DNA of 43,702 nucleotides from a virus: the IMG/VR virus record IMGVR_UViG_3300030333_001323, positions 1-43,702 of that record, one strand, 5' to 3'. The notes under the pieces were generated by a model. It saw only the letters and a program-made list of their open reading frames with translations, had not been told where the DNA came from and made no database searches. Both the position numbers and the translations under genes were made by a program. The stretch's first letter is position 1. Every line of letters starts with the position of its first letter. Shown here one piece after another: positions 6,763 through 15,160 of the stretch.

Positions 6763-8348
6763 TATTCCATACCTTGGGCAGCAGCCTGAGCCATTGCCTG
6801 TAGTTTTTCAGGGTCTTCCTGTGCCATCTTGCCTGCAGCGTTAGCTACATTAGGAGCCACTTGTTGAGCCATCATCTGAGCTTGAGCTTGCTGCTCTTCC
6901 TCTGCGATCTGCTCTTCATCTTTGATTAAACCTTCTGTATCAATACCGAGAGAAGTAGCTCGACGCTTGAGGTAGTCCCCTAAGTCTACATACTTCTTGA
7001 ATTCATCACCGAGTAACTGGGCTGCTCCCTGAATAAACATATCTAGTTTGTTCAAGTCGTGGCCTCGACCTAGTGCTTCCAACCCTGTGACAATCGTAGG
7101 CTTAACGATCTTTTTGGGAAGGGAGGGGAGGCGTCCTCCTTTTTCCATGCGAGCCATGAGTCTGTTGACAAGTGGCATCTGAAACTCTTGGGCGAGGATG
7201 GAGTAGACACCTCCCAAAACATCTTCTAACTCCTGAGCCATGAACCGGATTTCCTCAGCGGTAACCCGTTCTCCTTTACGTTGAATCGCAGTATTCATTA
7301 AGAACGCAAAGCCAAGGCGTTCCTTAATTTGATTCATGGTTTCTTGAGCGACTCGGAAGTCTGCGTGTTTCTCCATTTGGAGTACCGTGACGTCCTGTGC
7401 ATTACCCTGCACAATAGCACCGTTAGGAGATTCAGCCAGAGTGCGTGGGCGTGTGGTTCCATTGGGACTAACTAAGAATAAAACTTTAGCTGCAGCGGCT
7501 GAGCCTTCAACAATCGCCTGAGTTAAACCCTCAAGAGACTGAAGGTCTCCAATGTATTCCTCGATGAAGCTACGACCGTAGTCATCGTTTTCGATACGAG
7601 TATATCTTAAAGGTATCCAAGGGTTTTTGTCAAGAGGATACTCACCACGGGCCTCCTCGATCTCAATGTCGGCAACCTCCTGCTTAGCTATCCATTTCCC
7701 CTTGTCCCTATAAATTCCTGTGTAAACATCGACTTCTTTCTGACCGTGAGGGTGAGGTTGGTTCTCGTTTTCAGCCTCTACCCTAGCCCTGACAGTCTCG
7801 GGTAAGACATCAGGATCAATAGATTCTTTTACGATAATAGACTGAACATTCCCCATTGGATCACGCTTGCAGACAAAGCGATCAAGGTTAAACACCCTGA
7901 TTCCTCCCTTGTCTGGCACGTACAGAAGGACATTGCCTGCTACAATGAGTTGTTTAAGGGCCTCAAAGACTCCTACCCTTACAGCACTCGTCTCGACTTC
8001 AGCCTGAACCGCCCTTTCTATTTCAGCCAAAGCTTTCTCAAGCTCAGTCTTTAGTTCAGGATCAGCCTGACCCTCCGAAGCTTTCTCATACTCATACTTA
8101 TCTATGACTAATCTAAAGAAAGGAGAGTTGGGAGGAAGTAAGGCGAGGAGTAACTTTGAGGCTAAATTGTTGACGCCTCTAGCACCGACACCTTGGAACG
8201 GCGTAGGGTATGTAGTGTTAGAGGTAGGATTATGGGGAGGAACTAGATAGGGAATGGTTAGCTCAGCCGAGTCTCTAGCTCTCCGAAGAAAGGGATCACG
8301 ATCTCCTTCACAGGCATTGTAGTATGCCTTTAGTGTTTTCTTTTCCAT
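6762..8348 (-). CDS. Portal (head-tail connector, T7 gp8-like)
   Basis: Dodecameric ring at one capsid vertex through which DNA is packaged and ejected. At 528 aa it is nearly the same length as T7 gp8 (536 aa). The N-terminal ARDSAELTIPYL and the following PTPFQGVGARGVNNLASKLLLALLPPNSPFFRL are hallmark T7 portal segments. The central ERLGFAFLMNTAIQRKGERVTAEEIRFMAQELEDVLGGVYS is the conserved helical stem region. The C-terminus is Gln/Ala-rich. The start overlaps the upstream stop as TAATG. Confidence 0.97.
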   Translation of the reverse strand: MEKKTLKAYYNACEGDRDPFLRRARDSAELTIPYLVPPHNPTSNTTYPTPFQGVGARGVNNLASKLLLALLPPNSPFFRLVIDKYEYEKASEGQADPELKTELEKALAEIERAVQAEVETSAVRVGVFEALKQLIVAGNVLLYVPDKGGIRVFNLDRFVCKRDPMGNVQSIIVKESIDPDVLPETVRARVEAENENQPHPHGQKEVDVYTGIYRDKGKWIAKQEVADIEIEEARGEYPLDKNPWIPLRYTRIENDDYGRSFIEEYIGDLQSLEGLTQAIVEGSAAAAKVLFLVSPNGTTRPRTLAESPNGAIVQGNAQDVTVLQMEKHADFRVAQETMNQIKERLGFAFLMNTAIQRKGERVTAEEIRFMAQELEDVLGGVYSILAQEFQMPLVNRLMARMEKGGRLPSLPKKIVKPTIVTGLEALGRGHDLNKLDMFIQGAAQLLGDEFKKYVDLGDYLKRRATSLGIDTEGLIKDEEQIAEEEQQAQAQMMAQQVAPNVANAAGKMAQEDPEKLQAMAQAAAQGME

Positions 8349-8578
8349 TAACTTTGTTGTGTAGGGGCGTAGGCTCCGACACCGCCAGACCCTGTGTTAA
8401 CTCCTTGAGGTCTGTTTATAGTTAAGTCTCTTCGGGAAGTCCCTCGGCGGCGTTGGCCTCCTTTCTTACTGGCCACTCGACTCTTAGGTTTGATGTCAAC
8501 TTCGGCCATCTTGGCTTGCTGAAGTGCAGGCTTTTGTTGAGCCAGCGGCTTCTGCACCTTGGGTTTACTCATGCACAT
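8348..8578 (-). CDS. Small virion protein, T7 gp7.3-like
   Basis: A 76-aa basic protein rich in Lys, Gln, Ala and Gly. Layout resembles T7 gp7.3 (99 aa), a minor tail/virion protein: a Lys-rich N-terminus, a central Gln/Val acidic patch (KMAEVDIKPK), then SKKGGQRRRGTSRRDL and a Gly/Ser-rich end. It is directly upstream of the portal gene as in T7. Two ATGs lie six bases apart, and the first (8578) has GAGGA at suitable spacing. The match is by composition, motif order and position, so it is tentative. Confidence 0.6.
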   Translation of the reverse strand: MCMSKPKVQKPLAQQKPALQQAKMAEVDIKPKSRVASKKGGQRRRGTSRRDLTINRPQGVNTGSGGVGAYAPTQQS

Positions 8579-8777
8579 TTAATTGTTCCTCGTAAATACT
8601 TGTAAGTGTTTTAACTACAGACACTTGTCCGAGTTTTAGCTTGATAACTCTAATGTCATCGTCCTCTGGCATCCGGTCAGGATACACCCGCTTCAACCAC
8701 AAGATAAGCTCTTCGCTTACCGGAGGCAACTTTTCGTTAGCAAAATTGAGGGGTAAGTCAAGCGGATTCTTTGGCAT
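8565..8777 (-). CDS. Hypothetical small protein
   Basis: A 70-aa protein from ATG at 8777, which lies inside the end of the dNMP kinase gene (20-nt overlap). A TTG seven codons upstream is the only longer alternative. The protein has a Pro/Leu-rich N-terminus (PKNPLDLPLNF), a likely helix ELILWLKRVYPDR, an acidic MPEDDD turn and an amphipathic end. No family is recognised. It sits at the junction of replication and structural genes, where T7 has gp6.5-gp7 small genes of mixed or unknown role. Confidence 0.6.
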   Translation of the reverse strand: MPKNPLDLPLNFANEKLPPVSEELILWLKRVYPDRMPEDDDIRVIKLKLGQVSVVKTLTSIYEEQLNVHE

Positions 8778-9309
8778 TGTAGAGTCCCAAGGTCTCAAGC
8801 ATGAAGACTACCCGATCCCTCAGCGTGTCCCGGCACTTGTCATTATTCAGGACATAATCATACCGAGGGTAATCATCGAGAGCCGTCTCAGAGGCATGAG
8901 TGTCGATTGCTGAGGGGTAGCTATTCTCTCGTCTCTCTACTCGGATCAGAGTCCCTTTGAGTTTCTTAATAAGGTCTGCCTCATTGGGGAAACGAACGTC
9001 AGTTACGAAAAGAAAATCATAAGAGTCACTAGACTTCGCAATGATTCTTTCCATCTTATCTATCCAATACTCTGACCCACAAATGTTTCTTCTGAAGTCA
9101 CTCCCCCAGACTTGTAAGAGAGTACGAAACTCTTCCTTGTGTTTCTCTATGTGGTCAACTCGGAAGCCAGTTATCTCTGACACCTCGTGCTTTACTAAGT
9201 CTCCGAAAGCAACCCTGCCTACCCTTGAATCTTTACAGATTTCACAGGCTGTGTGGTAGACAGTATCCTTTCCCGATTGTTTCTTTCCTGCAGTCGCTAT
9301 TACTTTCAT
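8758..9309 (-). CDS. Deoxynucleoside monophosphate kinase
   Basis: Phosphorylates dNMPs to dNDPs, recycling nucleotides from degraded host DNA for phage synthesis. The start is ATG at 9309, overlapping the exonuclease stop as ATGA (183 aa). The P-loop GKKQSGKDT lies near residues 8-16, followed by the FGDLVKHEV segment, WGSDFRR, the DVRFPNEADLI motif and a D-x-HASET motif, all typical of T4 gp1-like dNMP kinases. It closes the replication block. T7 itself encodes gp1.7, an unrelated nucleotide kinase, so this is an acquisition seen in some marine T7-like phages. Confidence 0.87.
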   Translation of the reverse strand: MKVIATAGKKQSGKDTVYHTACEICKDSRVGRVAFGDLVKHEVSEITGFRVDHIEKHKEEFRTLLQVWGSDFRRNICGSEYWIDKMERIIAKSSDSYDFLFVTDVRFPNEADLIKKLKGTLIRVERRENSYPSAIDTHASETALDDYPRYDYVLNNDKCRDTLRDRVVFMLETLGLYNAKESA

Positions 9310-10064
9310 GGTTCCCAATACTTAATGGTTCCTTTTCTCATATCGTAGTTCTCTATTCGTAATATCCTTGCAAGACGAGCCTGAACTAAGGCGTCTTTCT
9401 CGGATAAATTTTTTGCACCAAAACTATGGACTACTTTTTCCCATCCAGTTGGAGCGGTATCGGCATCTAAAATTCTTCGTGCAGTAGTAGGGCCAACCGA
9501 AGGGCAACCAGCGTAACCATCAGTTGAGTCTCCACAAAGAGTTTGAAAGAGGTGGTAGTCATCAGCGAACTCTTTAGTAATTGTTCTTACACCCTGCTCT
9601 GGTTTGTTAGGATTCCATAGCTCACAGGGTATGGTCTGCATATCCTTATCAGTACTGACGATAATCTTTCGAGCCCCTACTTCGTACATGGGATCAGTCG
9701 CCCAAATTCCTAAGAGGTCATCAGCTTCTAATTTATCTACCGCAATAGCTCGCCACTCAAGCATGAGGTGTTCTCTCAATGCAGGGAGTCCTATAGGTTT
9801 GCGAGCTTTCTTTCGGGAAGCTTTGTACTCAGGGTCTATATCTCTTCGGAAGTTCTCCTTGTGAGATAGAGCGACACGTACCTTGGTAGCGTTGAGGGCT
9901 GTGATGCAGGCTTTGAGGGCTGAGTCCATGACTGACCGAGCTACCTTCATATCGGTATGCAATGTCCACCAATCGTTGCCCCAATCAATAGCCTCCTCGG
10001 CTCCAGCCGCATGTCTGTAGGCAAATATATCGCCGTCAATCAATAGTGTGGTCTCTTTCTTCAT
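9306..10064 (-). CDS. 5'-3' exonuclease (T7 gp6-like)
   Basis: Degrades host DNA and removes RNA primers. It is 252 aa, in the FEN/PIN-fold family. Acidic metal ligands are visible in the expected order: LIDGDIFAYRH near the N-terminus, the FRRDIDPEYKASRK arch region, LEADDLLG, STDKDMQTI, and GDSTDGYAGCPSVGPTTARRIL (the helix-two-turn-helix DNA-binding motif). T7 gp6 is about 300 aa. It is located between the polymerase/nuclease genes and the dNMP kinase, with a 1-nt gap after the upstream stop. Confidence 0.93.
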   Translation of the reverse strand: MKKETTLLIDGDIFAYRHAAGAEEAIDWGNDWWTLHTDMKVARSVMDSALKACITALNATKVRVALSHKENFRRDIDPEYKASRKKARKPIGLPALREHLMLEWRAIAVDKLEADDLLGIWATDPMYEVGARKIIVSTDKDMQTIPCELWNPNKPEQGVRTITKEFADDYHLFQTLCGDSTDGYAGCPSVGPTTARRILDADTAPTGWEKVVHSFGAKNLSEKDALVQARLARILRIENYDMRKGTIKYWEP

Positions 10065-10065
10065 T

Positions 10066-10533
10066 CTAATGCACTTCCTTAAATACGTCCCAGTTTTCTT
10101 TCCATTTATCCCAAGGTGAGGGCTTGTTTGGAGGGATGAGAACCCATGTCTTACCGTTTAGTTCATTCCAAGGAATAAGATAGGTAGTTTCTAAGGGTTC
10201 AATGTGACCTACTAAAACTTGATAACCTCCAATTCCTTTGGTTCTTATCCTGTAATAGTCTGTACTTGCTCCGTTTGTTTGAGTCGTAGCAGTCGAGCGC
10301 ACCTGAACGGTGTTCACGATCCCATCATACTCCGCTATGAAATCATAGGCAGCATGAAACAAGGGATCAGAAACCATGATGCCTCTCTTTATGAATTCGG
10401 CTTTTAGTTTTAGTTCCACGGCAACTCCTTGATGCTCTCGTCTAATGAGTTTCTGACCAGTTGGCTCCAGCCCTAGCCTCTCCGTCAAGGGGACACTTAA
10501 ATGAGAGATCGTCCCCCGCTCGTCTGATTGCAT
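10066..10533 (-). CDS. PD-(D/E)XK-type endonuclease
   Basis: A 155-aa protein that resembles the PDDEXK_5-like endonuclease group: HQGVAVELKLKAEFIKRG (E40), then AYDFIAEYD and VNTVQVRST, which carry the D...Q-x-R/K core, and a C-terminal LIPWNEL common to the family. It probably cleaves DNA, perhaps in recombination or host DNA breakdown. The start is ambiguous. ATG at 10533 has an AAAGGAG site 7 nt upstream but lies 92 nt inside the polymerase gene. GTG at 10419 has AAGGAG 5 nt upstream and lies just after the polymerase stop, but would remove the conserved Gly before E40. I keep the longer form. Confidence 0.72.
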   Translation of the reverse strand: MQSDERGTISHLSVPLTERLGLEPTGQKLIRREHQGVAVELKLKAEFIKRGIMVSDPLFHAAYDFIAEYDGIVNTVQVRSTATTQTNGASTDYYRIRTKGIGGYQVLVGHIEPLETTYLIPWNELNGKTWVLIPPNKPSPWDKWKENWDVFKEVH

Positions 10534-12274
10534 CTACTGACTCCTTTAGTATTAAGTCAACATGAGCAGGCTTAGCTTCCACTTGAAATTCATCGTGGAT
10601 ATGAGCGACAAAACCGTAGTCAACCCCGTGTACCAGACCCGCATCTGTTAAACGATTATAAAGGTTGACCGTAGCTTGCTTCATAACGATTGCCCCCGCC
10701 CCTTGCAGTAGAGTGTTCAGCGCAGCGTGAGCTTCACGGATGTATAACTTTCTACCGTCTAACCCTTTGAGCCAATCTCTACTCTCTAGTGCCTGATTGA
10801 TGCAAGACTTTAATGAGGCTAACGAAGGGAGTCTTTGTAAGAAAGTATCTTTGATTGCTCGTCCAGCACTTCGCCCCTTGCCAATGATCTTTCCAATCTT
10901 CTCGTCTCCCGCTCCATAGAGGAAGGCGTAAATAAATGTTTTCGCTGCATCTCTCGTCGGTAGCCCTGCAGCATTCTGATTAACCGTATGTATGTCTTCC
11001 TCCAAAATCTTATTAGCATAGTCTCCTCCATCGTAAGGGTGTAGGTAGTGTGCGAGGCAACGTAGCTCCAAGCCTGACGCATCGCAACCTATAAGAGTTG
11101 ACCCGTCTGCAGCTTTGAATAACGAGCGACACTCTTCACCGTAGGGAGACCCAACGCGAGGAACTTGGGCCATGTTAGGAGAGGAATGAGTACACCTTCC
11201 GGTTACTGCACCGTTAGTATTTATCCTCCCGTACATCCTCCCTCCCTTTTCAGAAGTAAGCCAAGCCTGTCTACCCTCTGCGACCTGACCCATTCGTTTG
11301 ACTAACAGGAGGTACTCCCGAAGCATCTCGACAGAGGGATGGTCTAGCTTGATGGAGGTAAGCACCGCCTCATCTACCTTGGGTTTACCCTCGTTGGTGA
11401 GAACCGTTGGCTTCCAACCTAACCTCTGCAGGCGATCAGCTATATGATCACGAGAGGCAGGATTGAAAGGGATGGCCTTAGTTTTATTCGGGCCTTTAGT
11501 AATAGCTGCAGCTTTATAGCCAGCGGCTAGGGCTTCTTTTTTCGTATCAAATAGTTCATCCCCGGCCTTATAAAAGCAGGACTTCATCTGCATTGAGTCG
11601 GGAGGGAACATCTCTTGAAGCTCTTCGTTTAACACCAGCTTTCGCTGGCTCAGCTTCACGTATAAGTCAGTAGCTTTTTGGATATCAAAGGCGAACCCGA
11701 AGGTCATCATCTTCTGCATAACCTTAGCAAAGTCATGCTCTAAGGTGAGACATTGCGTGTCCCATCCCTCCTTGTTTAGCCTATGATATAACTTGTAGGT
11801 AACCTCGGTATCTTTGACGCAGTAACACAGCATCTCTTCGCTGTAATGGTCATAGCCATGCTCCTCCAAGTAAGTACCCTTGAAAGTCCCAAGGCGATAG
11901 CCCCAAGCTTTCAAGGAGTGCTTACCTACGAGGCGAGGAGGGAGGTAGAACCTTTTAGTATTCTGAACCTTGTCCTCATCGACAATCGTAGTGTGGATCA
12001 GGCGCGACATCACCAATGTATCAGTCAGTTGGTGTAACTCCACTCGCTCCTCAGTAACAAGACCCAGTTGGATGAGTGCAGGGAGGTCGAAGTCTATGAT
12101 GTTGTGACCGATTAGCTCGTCGTGAGACATGAGGAACTCAACCCCTTCCTCAATCTGATCAGGGCCGAAGGTTGATACCTCTCCTGTATCTGCATCTCGA
12201 CAAACGATACACCAGACTTTGGTGAGGGAGTCGAGAAGGCCATCAGTTTCTATATCAAATATCGTTCTCTTCAT
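10442..12274 (-). CDS. DNA polymerase, family A (T7 gp5-like)
   Basis: Replicative polymerase with 3'-5' proofreading. ATG at 12274 is chosen because GAGGAGGG lies just upstream and the exonuclease motif follows at once; this gives 610 aa against 704 in T7. Exonuclease motifs: FDIET (D7, E9), GHNIIDFD (56-63) and CVKDTEVTYKLY (near 154). Polymerase motifs: A, DASGLELRCLAHYL (from 398); B, RDAAKTFIYAFLYGAGDEKIG (from 441) with Lys445 and Tyr449 in the T7 K522/Y526 positions; C, HDEF (560). All catalytic residues are present. Residues near 220-270 are shorter than the T7 thumb/thioredoxin-binding region, so processivity may not use host thioredoxin (inference). It overlaps the primase-helicase end by 20 nt. 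Confidence 0.97.
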   Translation of the reverse strand: MKRTIFDIETDGLLDSLTKVWCIVCRDADTGEVSTFGPDQIEEGVEFLMSHDELIGHNIIDFDLPALIQLGLVTEERVELHQLTDTLVMSRLIHTTIVDEDKVQNTKRFYLPPRLVGKHSLKAWGYRLGTFKGTYLEEHGYDHYSEEMLCYCVKDTEVTYKLYHRLNKEGWDTQCLTLEHDFAKVMQKMMTFGFAFDIQKATDLYVKLSQRKLVLNEELQEMFPPDSMQMKSCFYKAGDELFDTKKEALAAGYKAAAITKGPNKTKAIPFNPASRDHIADRLQRLGWKPTVLTNEGKPKVDEAVLTSIKLDHPSVEMLREYLLLVKRMGQVAEGRQAWLTSEKGGRMYGRINTNGAVTGRCTHSSPNMAQVPRVGSPYGEECRSLFKAADGSTLIGCDASGLELRCLAHYLHPYDGGDYANKILEEDIHTVNQNAAGLPTRDAAKTFIYAFLYGAGDEKIGKIIGKGRSAGRAIKDTFLQRLPSLASLKSCINQALESRDWLKGLDGRKLYIREAHAALNTLLQGAGAIVMKQATVNLYNRLTDAGLVHGVDYGFVAHIHDEFQVEAKPAHVDLILKESVDAIRRAGDDLSFKCPLDGEARAGANWSETH

Positions 12275-13907
12275 GACCCTCCTCATCAAAGTTAAGTGAC
12301 TCACTCAGGCGTCCTGTCTCTTCAGTAAACTCAAGCGTAGTCGCCACTCCATTCTTTCCGCACCATCTATTTTTAAGGACACGAATCGTAGTGTACTTAG
12401 CTTGTGCTGCGTCTTGTTGATCTCGTTCAAGACCAATCACCATGTCAGATAACTGAGCGATGCCTGCACTCCCTCGGAGTTGAGCGAGGGTTGTTCTTGC
12501 TCCCTCTTCATGGCCCTTACCATCAGGGCGTTTCAAATGACTGACCACAACGAGCGAGCATCGTAGCTCCTCAACCAATGACCTTAGCTTGGTCATCGTG
12601 TTATCAATCATGCGGCGTTCATCTCCACCCTCCATTCCAGACACAACGATGGACAAGTGATCGAGAAAAATTATTCGGCAATCAAGAGCCGTGACTAAAT
12701 ATCTGATTTTCTGTAAGAGATTCTCCTCACCCAGAGAGCCCCAATGATCATAGGTATAATACTTACCGGAACCTACAGTAGCATCGAAGGCTTTCTTCAT
12801 CTCCTCCTCATTTGCTAGTGCAGGGTCGAGGTAGATGGGTTTGTTCAGGTGAATCCCCATGATGCCTAAAGCGGTTCGCTTAGTGGATTCCTCAAGAGCT
12901 ATATAACCTACCGTATGGTCGTTCATAAGGAGGTAGTGAGCGATCTCTTTGCAGACACTCGACTTCCCTATTCCTGAGCCTGAGCAGAGCGTAGTAATCT
13001 CCCCGGCTCGCAGTCCCATAGTCATCTCATTCAAGGACTCCCAAGGATATAGATAGGTAGTGACCTTCTCTTCTTTGGTGAGGGTATCCCAGAGATCAGT
13101 CCCGGCGATGATACCGTCAGGTCTCCACGGCTTAGCGTTCCAAATGCTATTAAGGAGATCACCGCCTCGCTTAGCCAGCAGCATTTCGTTGGCATCATTG
13201 AGTCCAAGCTTAGCGATCTTAGCCTTGCCCACACTCAACACTTGAGCGCACTTCTCTGCAGCTTCAGAGCCAGCCTTGTCATTATCAAAAGCGATGACAA
13301 CTGTCTCAAACTTCTCAAGCCATTCTAGGTTATCCTTGAATGCTCGTACTGCACCAGCAGCCCCGTTAGGAACGCTGACTACAGGCCACTTGTTCTCTTG
13401 GATTTGTCCAATGGAGAGAGCGTCGATCTCACCTTCAGTTACCACTACTTGCTTGGCAACCTTAGTGCGTTCCCAAAGCCATTGGCCATACAGGGGGAGT
13501 TTCTTCTCACCGAGGATGAGGAAGTCCTTGTTAGCAAAGCGAACCTTAGCCCCGGCTGGCTCAGACTTAGATTTGTAATACTGAGCAACCTGAACCGGAC
13601 GGCCATGCAACTGACCGCATTGGTATCCCCAGAATCGACAAGTCTTTTCGGATATACCTCGCGCAGTCAGAGCGGAGAACTTCAGGTTCTGAAGACCCTC
13701 AATGGTTGTTGGAGTTTTGGGCTCAGGTCTGACATCCCTCACAACGGAGGCGTCTTGGTCAAAGCTACCCTTGGGGTAGTGTTTCTCACAGACATAGCAG
13801 AACCCATGTCCATCATCGTAAACGCCGAGACCATCGCTCGATCCGCATTTCGAGCAAGGTATATGTTCGACGAAATTACTTTCCTTTTCTTCGTAATTGG
13901 TAGTCAC
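12255..13907 (-). CDS. Primase-helicase (T7 gp4-like)
   Basis: Bifunctional replisome protein that makes primers and unwinds DNA. It is 550 aa (T7 gp4A is 566). A zinc-binding domain has C18-x2-C21 and C37-x2-C40. The TOPRIM primase core has TEGEIDAL (157-164) and FDND (207-210). The RecA-like helicase has Walker A SGSGIGKSS (309-317), then a YIALEES segment, IIFLDHLSIV and SHLKRPDGKGHEEG, and the conserved arginine-rich ADMVIGLERDQQ-type region. The acidic C-terminal tail, expected to contact polymerase, is present. The start is GTG at 13907 with no strong ribosome site. It overlaps the upstream small gene by 32 nt. Confidence 0.96.
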   Translation of the reverse strand: MTTNYEEKESNFVEHIPCSKCGSSDGLGVYDDGHGFCYVCEKHYPKGSFDQDASVVRDVRPEPKTPTTIEGLQNLKFSALTARGISEKTCRFWGYQCGQLHGRPVQVAQYYKSKSEPAGAKVRFANKDFLILGEKKLPLYGQWLWERTKVAKQVVVTEGEIDALSIGQIQENKWPVVSVPNGAAGAVRAFKDNLEWLEKFETVVIAFDNDKAGSEAAEKCAQVLSVGKAKIAKLGLNDANEMLLAKRGGDLLNSIWNAKPWRPDGIIAGTDLWDTLTKEEKVTTYLYPWESLNEMTMGLRAGEITTLCSGSGIGKSSVCKEIAHYLLMNDHTVGYIALEESTKRTALGIMGIHLNKPIYLDPALANEEEMKKAFDATVGSGKYYTYDHWGSLGEENLLQKIRYLVTALDCRIIFLDHLSIVVSGMEGGDERRMIDNTMTKLRSLVEELRCSLVVVSHLKRPDGKGHEEGARTTLAQLRGSAGIAQLSDMVIGLERDQQDAAQAKYTTIRVLKNRWCGKNGVATTLEFTEETGRLSESLNFDEEGHEENDI

Positions 13908-14103
13908 TTGTAATGTTATCTATTTTTCCATCAAATTCAAACGAGCCGAGTTGCTCTCGCTCATTGCGAGTCAGTTTGAACCAAGCGACTGTTCCCGGTG
14001 AACCTTCAAGACAATCTAACTCATCCACATTGACAAGAGCCTTCTTGCCTTCTGGGGTAGTGAGTACAGCATGAGTAGCTGCAGTAGGTCTTATGATATC
14101 CAT
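13876..14103 (-). CDS. Hypothetical small protein between endonuclease I and primase
   Basis: A 75-aa protein from ATG at 14103, which overlaps the end of endonuclease I by 13 nt. A longer form from TTG at 14130 is possible. The sequence has a beta-like N-terminal half (HAVLTTPEGKKALVNVDELDCLEG), a WFKLTRNEREQLGSFEF segment and a basic end. No family is recognised. It occupies the place where T7 has lysozyme (gp3.5), but it shows no amidase motifs such as the Zn-binding His/Cys, so it is not an obvious lysozyme. Confidence 0.6.
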   Translation of the reverse strand: MDIIRPTAATHAVLTTPEGKKALVNVDELDCLEGSPGTVAWFKLTRNEREQLGSFEFDGKIDNITSDYQLRRKGK

Positions 14104-14447
14104 GCTTTGGGAACCTTTAGGCCGCACCAATCGAACCCATGTTTATCGCACCAATCCGCATAGCTAGTCTTGGAGCCTTTCCTGAGCTTGGCATTAGGGT
14201 TCTGAAAAGCGAACCTAATATCTACTTCAGGATGCTGCGCCTTGATAAGCAAATGCTTGGCACGATCAACCGGGAGAAACCACCCCTTCACTTCGATAAA
14301 GATATCCTTATCAGTCAGATGGAAGTCTGGATGATACCGATGTCTTTTGTCGTAGTAAAGAAACGTGTCCTCGTAGGAGAATGGGACTCCCTCTGTTTCC
14401 AGAAGTTGTCCCATTCCCCTTTCGAGTTTATTTTTGTACGAGGACAC
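14091..14447 (-). CDS. Endonuclease I, Holliday-junction resolvase (T7 gp3-like)
   Basis: Resolves branched DNA and helps break down the host chromosome. It is 118 aa (T7: 149). The catalytic core is intact: YHPDF (D41) and IFIEVKGW (E52, K54), matching T7 D55, E65 and K67. The downstream HLLIKAQHPEVDIRFAF, LRKGSKTSYADWCDKHG and KVPKAWI segments match T7 gp3 closely. GTG at 14447 is the only reasonable start before an in-frame stop upstream. It follows the SSB gene as in T7. Confidence 0.95.
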   Translation of the reverse strand: MSSYKNKLERGMGQLLETEGVPFSYEDTFLYYDKRHRYHPDFHLTDKDIFIEVKGWFLPVDRAKHLLIKAQHPEVDIRFAFQNPNAKLRKGSKTSYADWCDKHGFDWCGLKVPKAWIS

Positions 14448-14490
14448 AGCGCATCTGATTGGTTCAGGTCAAACTGACTACCTAGCTCGA

Positions 14491-15105
14491 CTAGAACTGG
14501 CTGGCGTCAGACGGCTGTGGTGATGATTCAGCGGATTGCGGGGGTTCCGCTGATGCTGGCTCTTCCGTAGAGAATCCCCCTTCCACCTTCTCAAAGGTAT
14601 CTTCTTGACTCTCTCTCGGATGAACCAAATCCAATACTTGGACAGCTACGAGTCGAAGGGCGACTCCTGCACCTGCTGGTACGAGATAAGGTGCGGCCAC
14701 AAAGGCGACCTTGATCTTAGAACCGTATCCCACTAATTCAGTCATGGGGCGATTCTGAGAATCTACAACCGCTGGACGTTGATGAACAACTTCCCCGGTT
14801 TTGGTTTTGTACGAAGGCTTCATCTTGAACTTGAAGTCAACATACTGAACGCCGTCCTCCTCTTCCATTTTGTAAGGGATGGGATTCGGGCCAACTTTAG
14901 GAGCCTTGCCGTTAGTGGCGGTAAGTGCTTCTACGTTATTCTGCTGAATCTGGTTCAGCTTAGCCAATAGGTCTTCGCACTTGTCTAACTCAATGCGAAG
15001 GATTGTTTGAAATACCCCTTCATCAGAAAACTTTTTGTCGGGGGTGGAGAGATAAGGGTATCTTGCGATCCCTTCCGGTGTAGTCATCTTTTGATAATCA
15101 CTCAT
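14491..15105 (-). CDS. Single-stranded DNA-binding protein (T7 gp2.5-like)
   Basis: Coats single-stranded DNA and coordinates polymerase and primase-helicase. It is 204 aa (T7: 232). The N-terminus TTPEGIARYPYLSTPDKKF and the OB-fold region with IPYKMEEEDGVQYVDFKFKMKPSY and the VGYGSKIKVAFVAAPYLVPAGAGVALRLVAVQVLDLV strand are typical of phage SSBs of this type. The C-terminus is a Ser/Pro/Glu-rich tail ending in Phe, like the acidic, aromatic-ended tail of gp2.5, although less acidic. It lies directly after the RNA polymerase, and a 55-nt gap may hold a promoter. Confidence 0.9.
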   Translation of the reverse strand: MSDYQKMTTPEGIARYPYLSTPDKKFSDEGVFQTILRIELDKCEDLLAKLNQIQQNNVEALTATNGKAPKVGPNPIPYKMEEEDGVQYVDFKFKMKPSYKTKTGEVVHQRPAVVDSQNRPMTELVGYGSKIKVAFVAAPYLVPAGAGVALRLVAVQVLDLVHPRESQEDTFEKVEGGFSTEEPASAEPPQSAESSPQPSDASQF

Positions 15106-15160
15106 TTTGGTCTATCTTTAGTCGAACTTTCGTAGGACGCTTTGAGTAATTCTCGCAACG

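Noticed and set aside
13876-14103. T7 lysozyme (gp3.5) by position
   Set aside because: The protein is too short and lacks the amidase zinc ligands.
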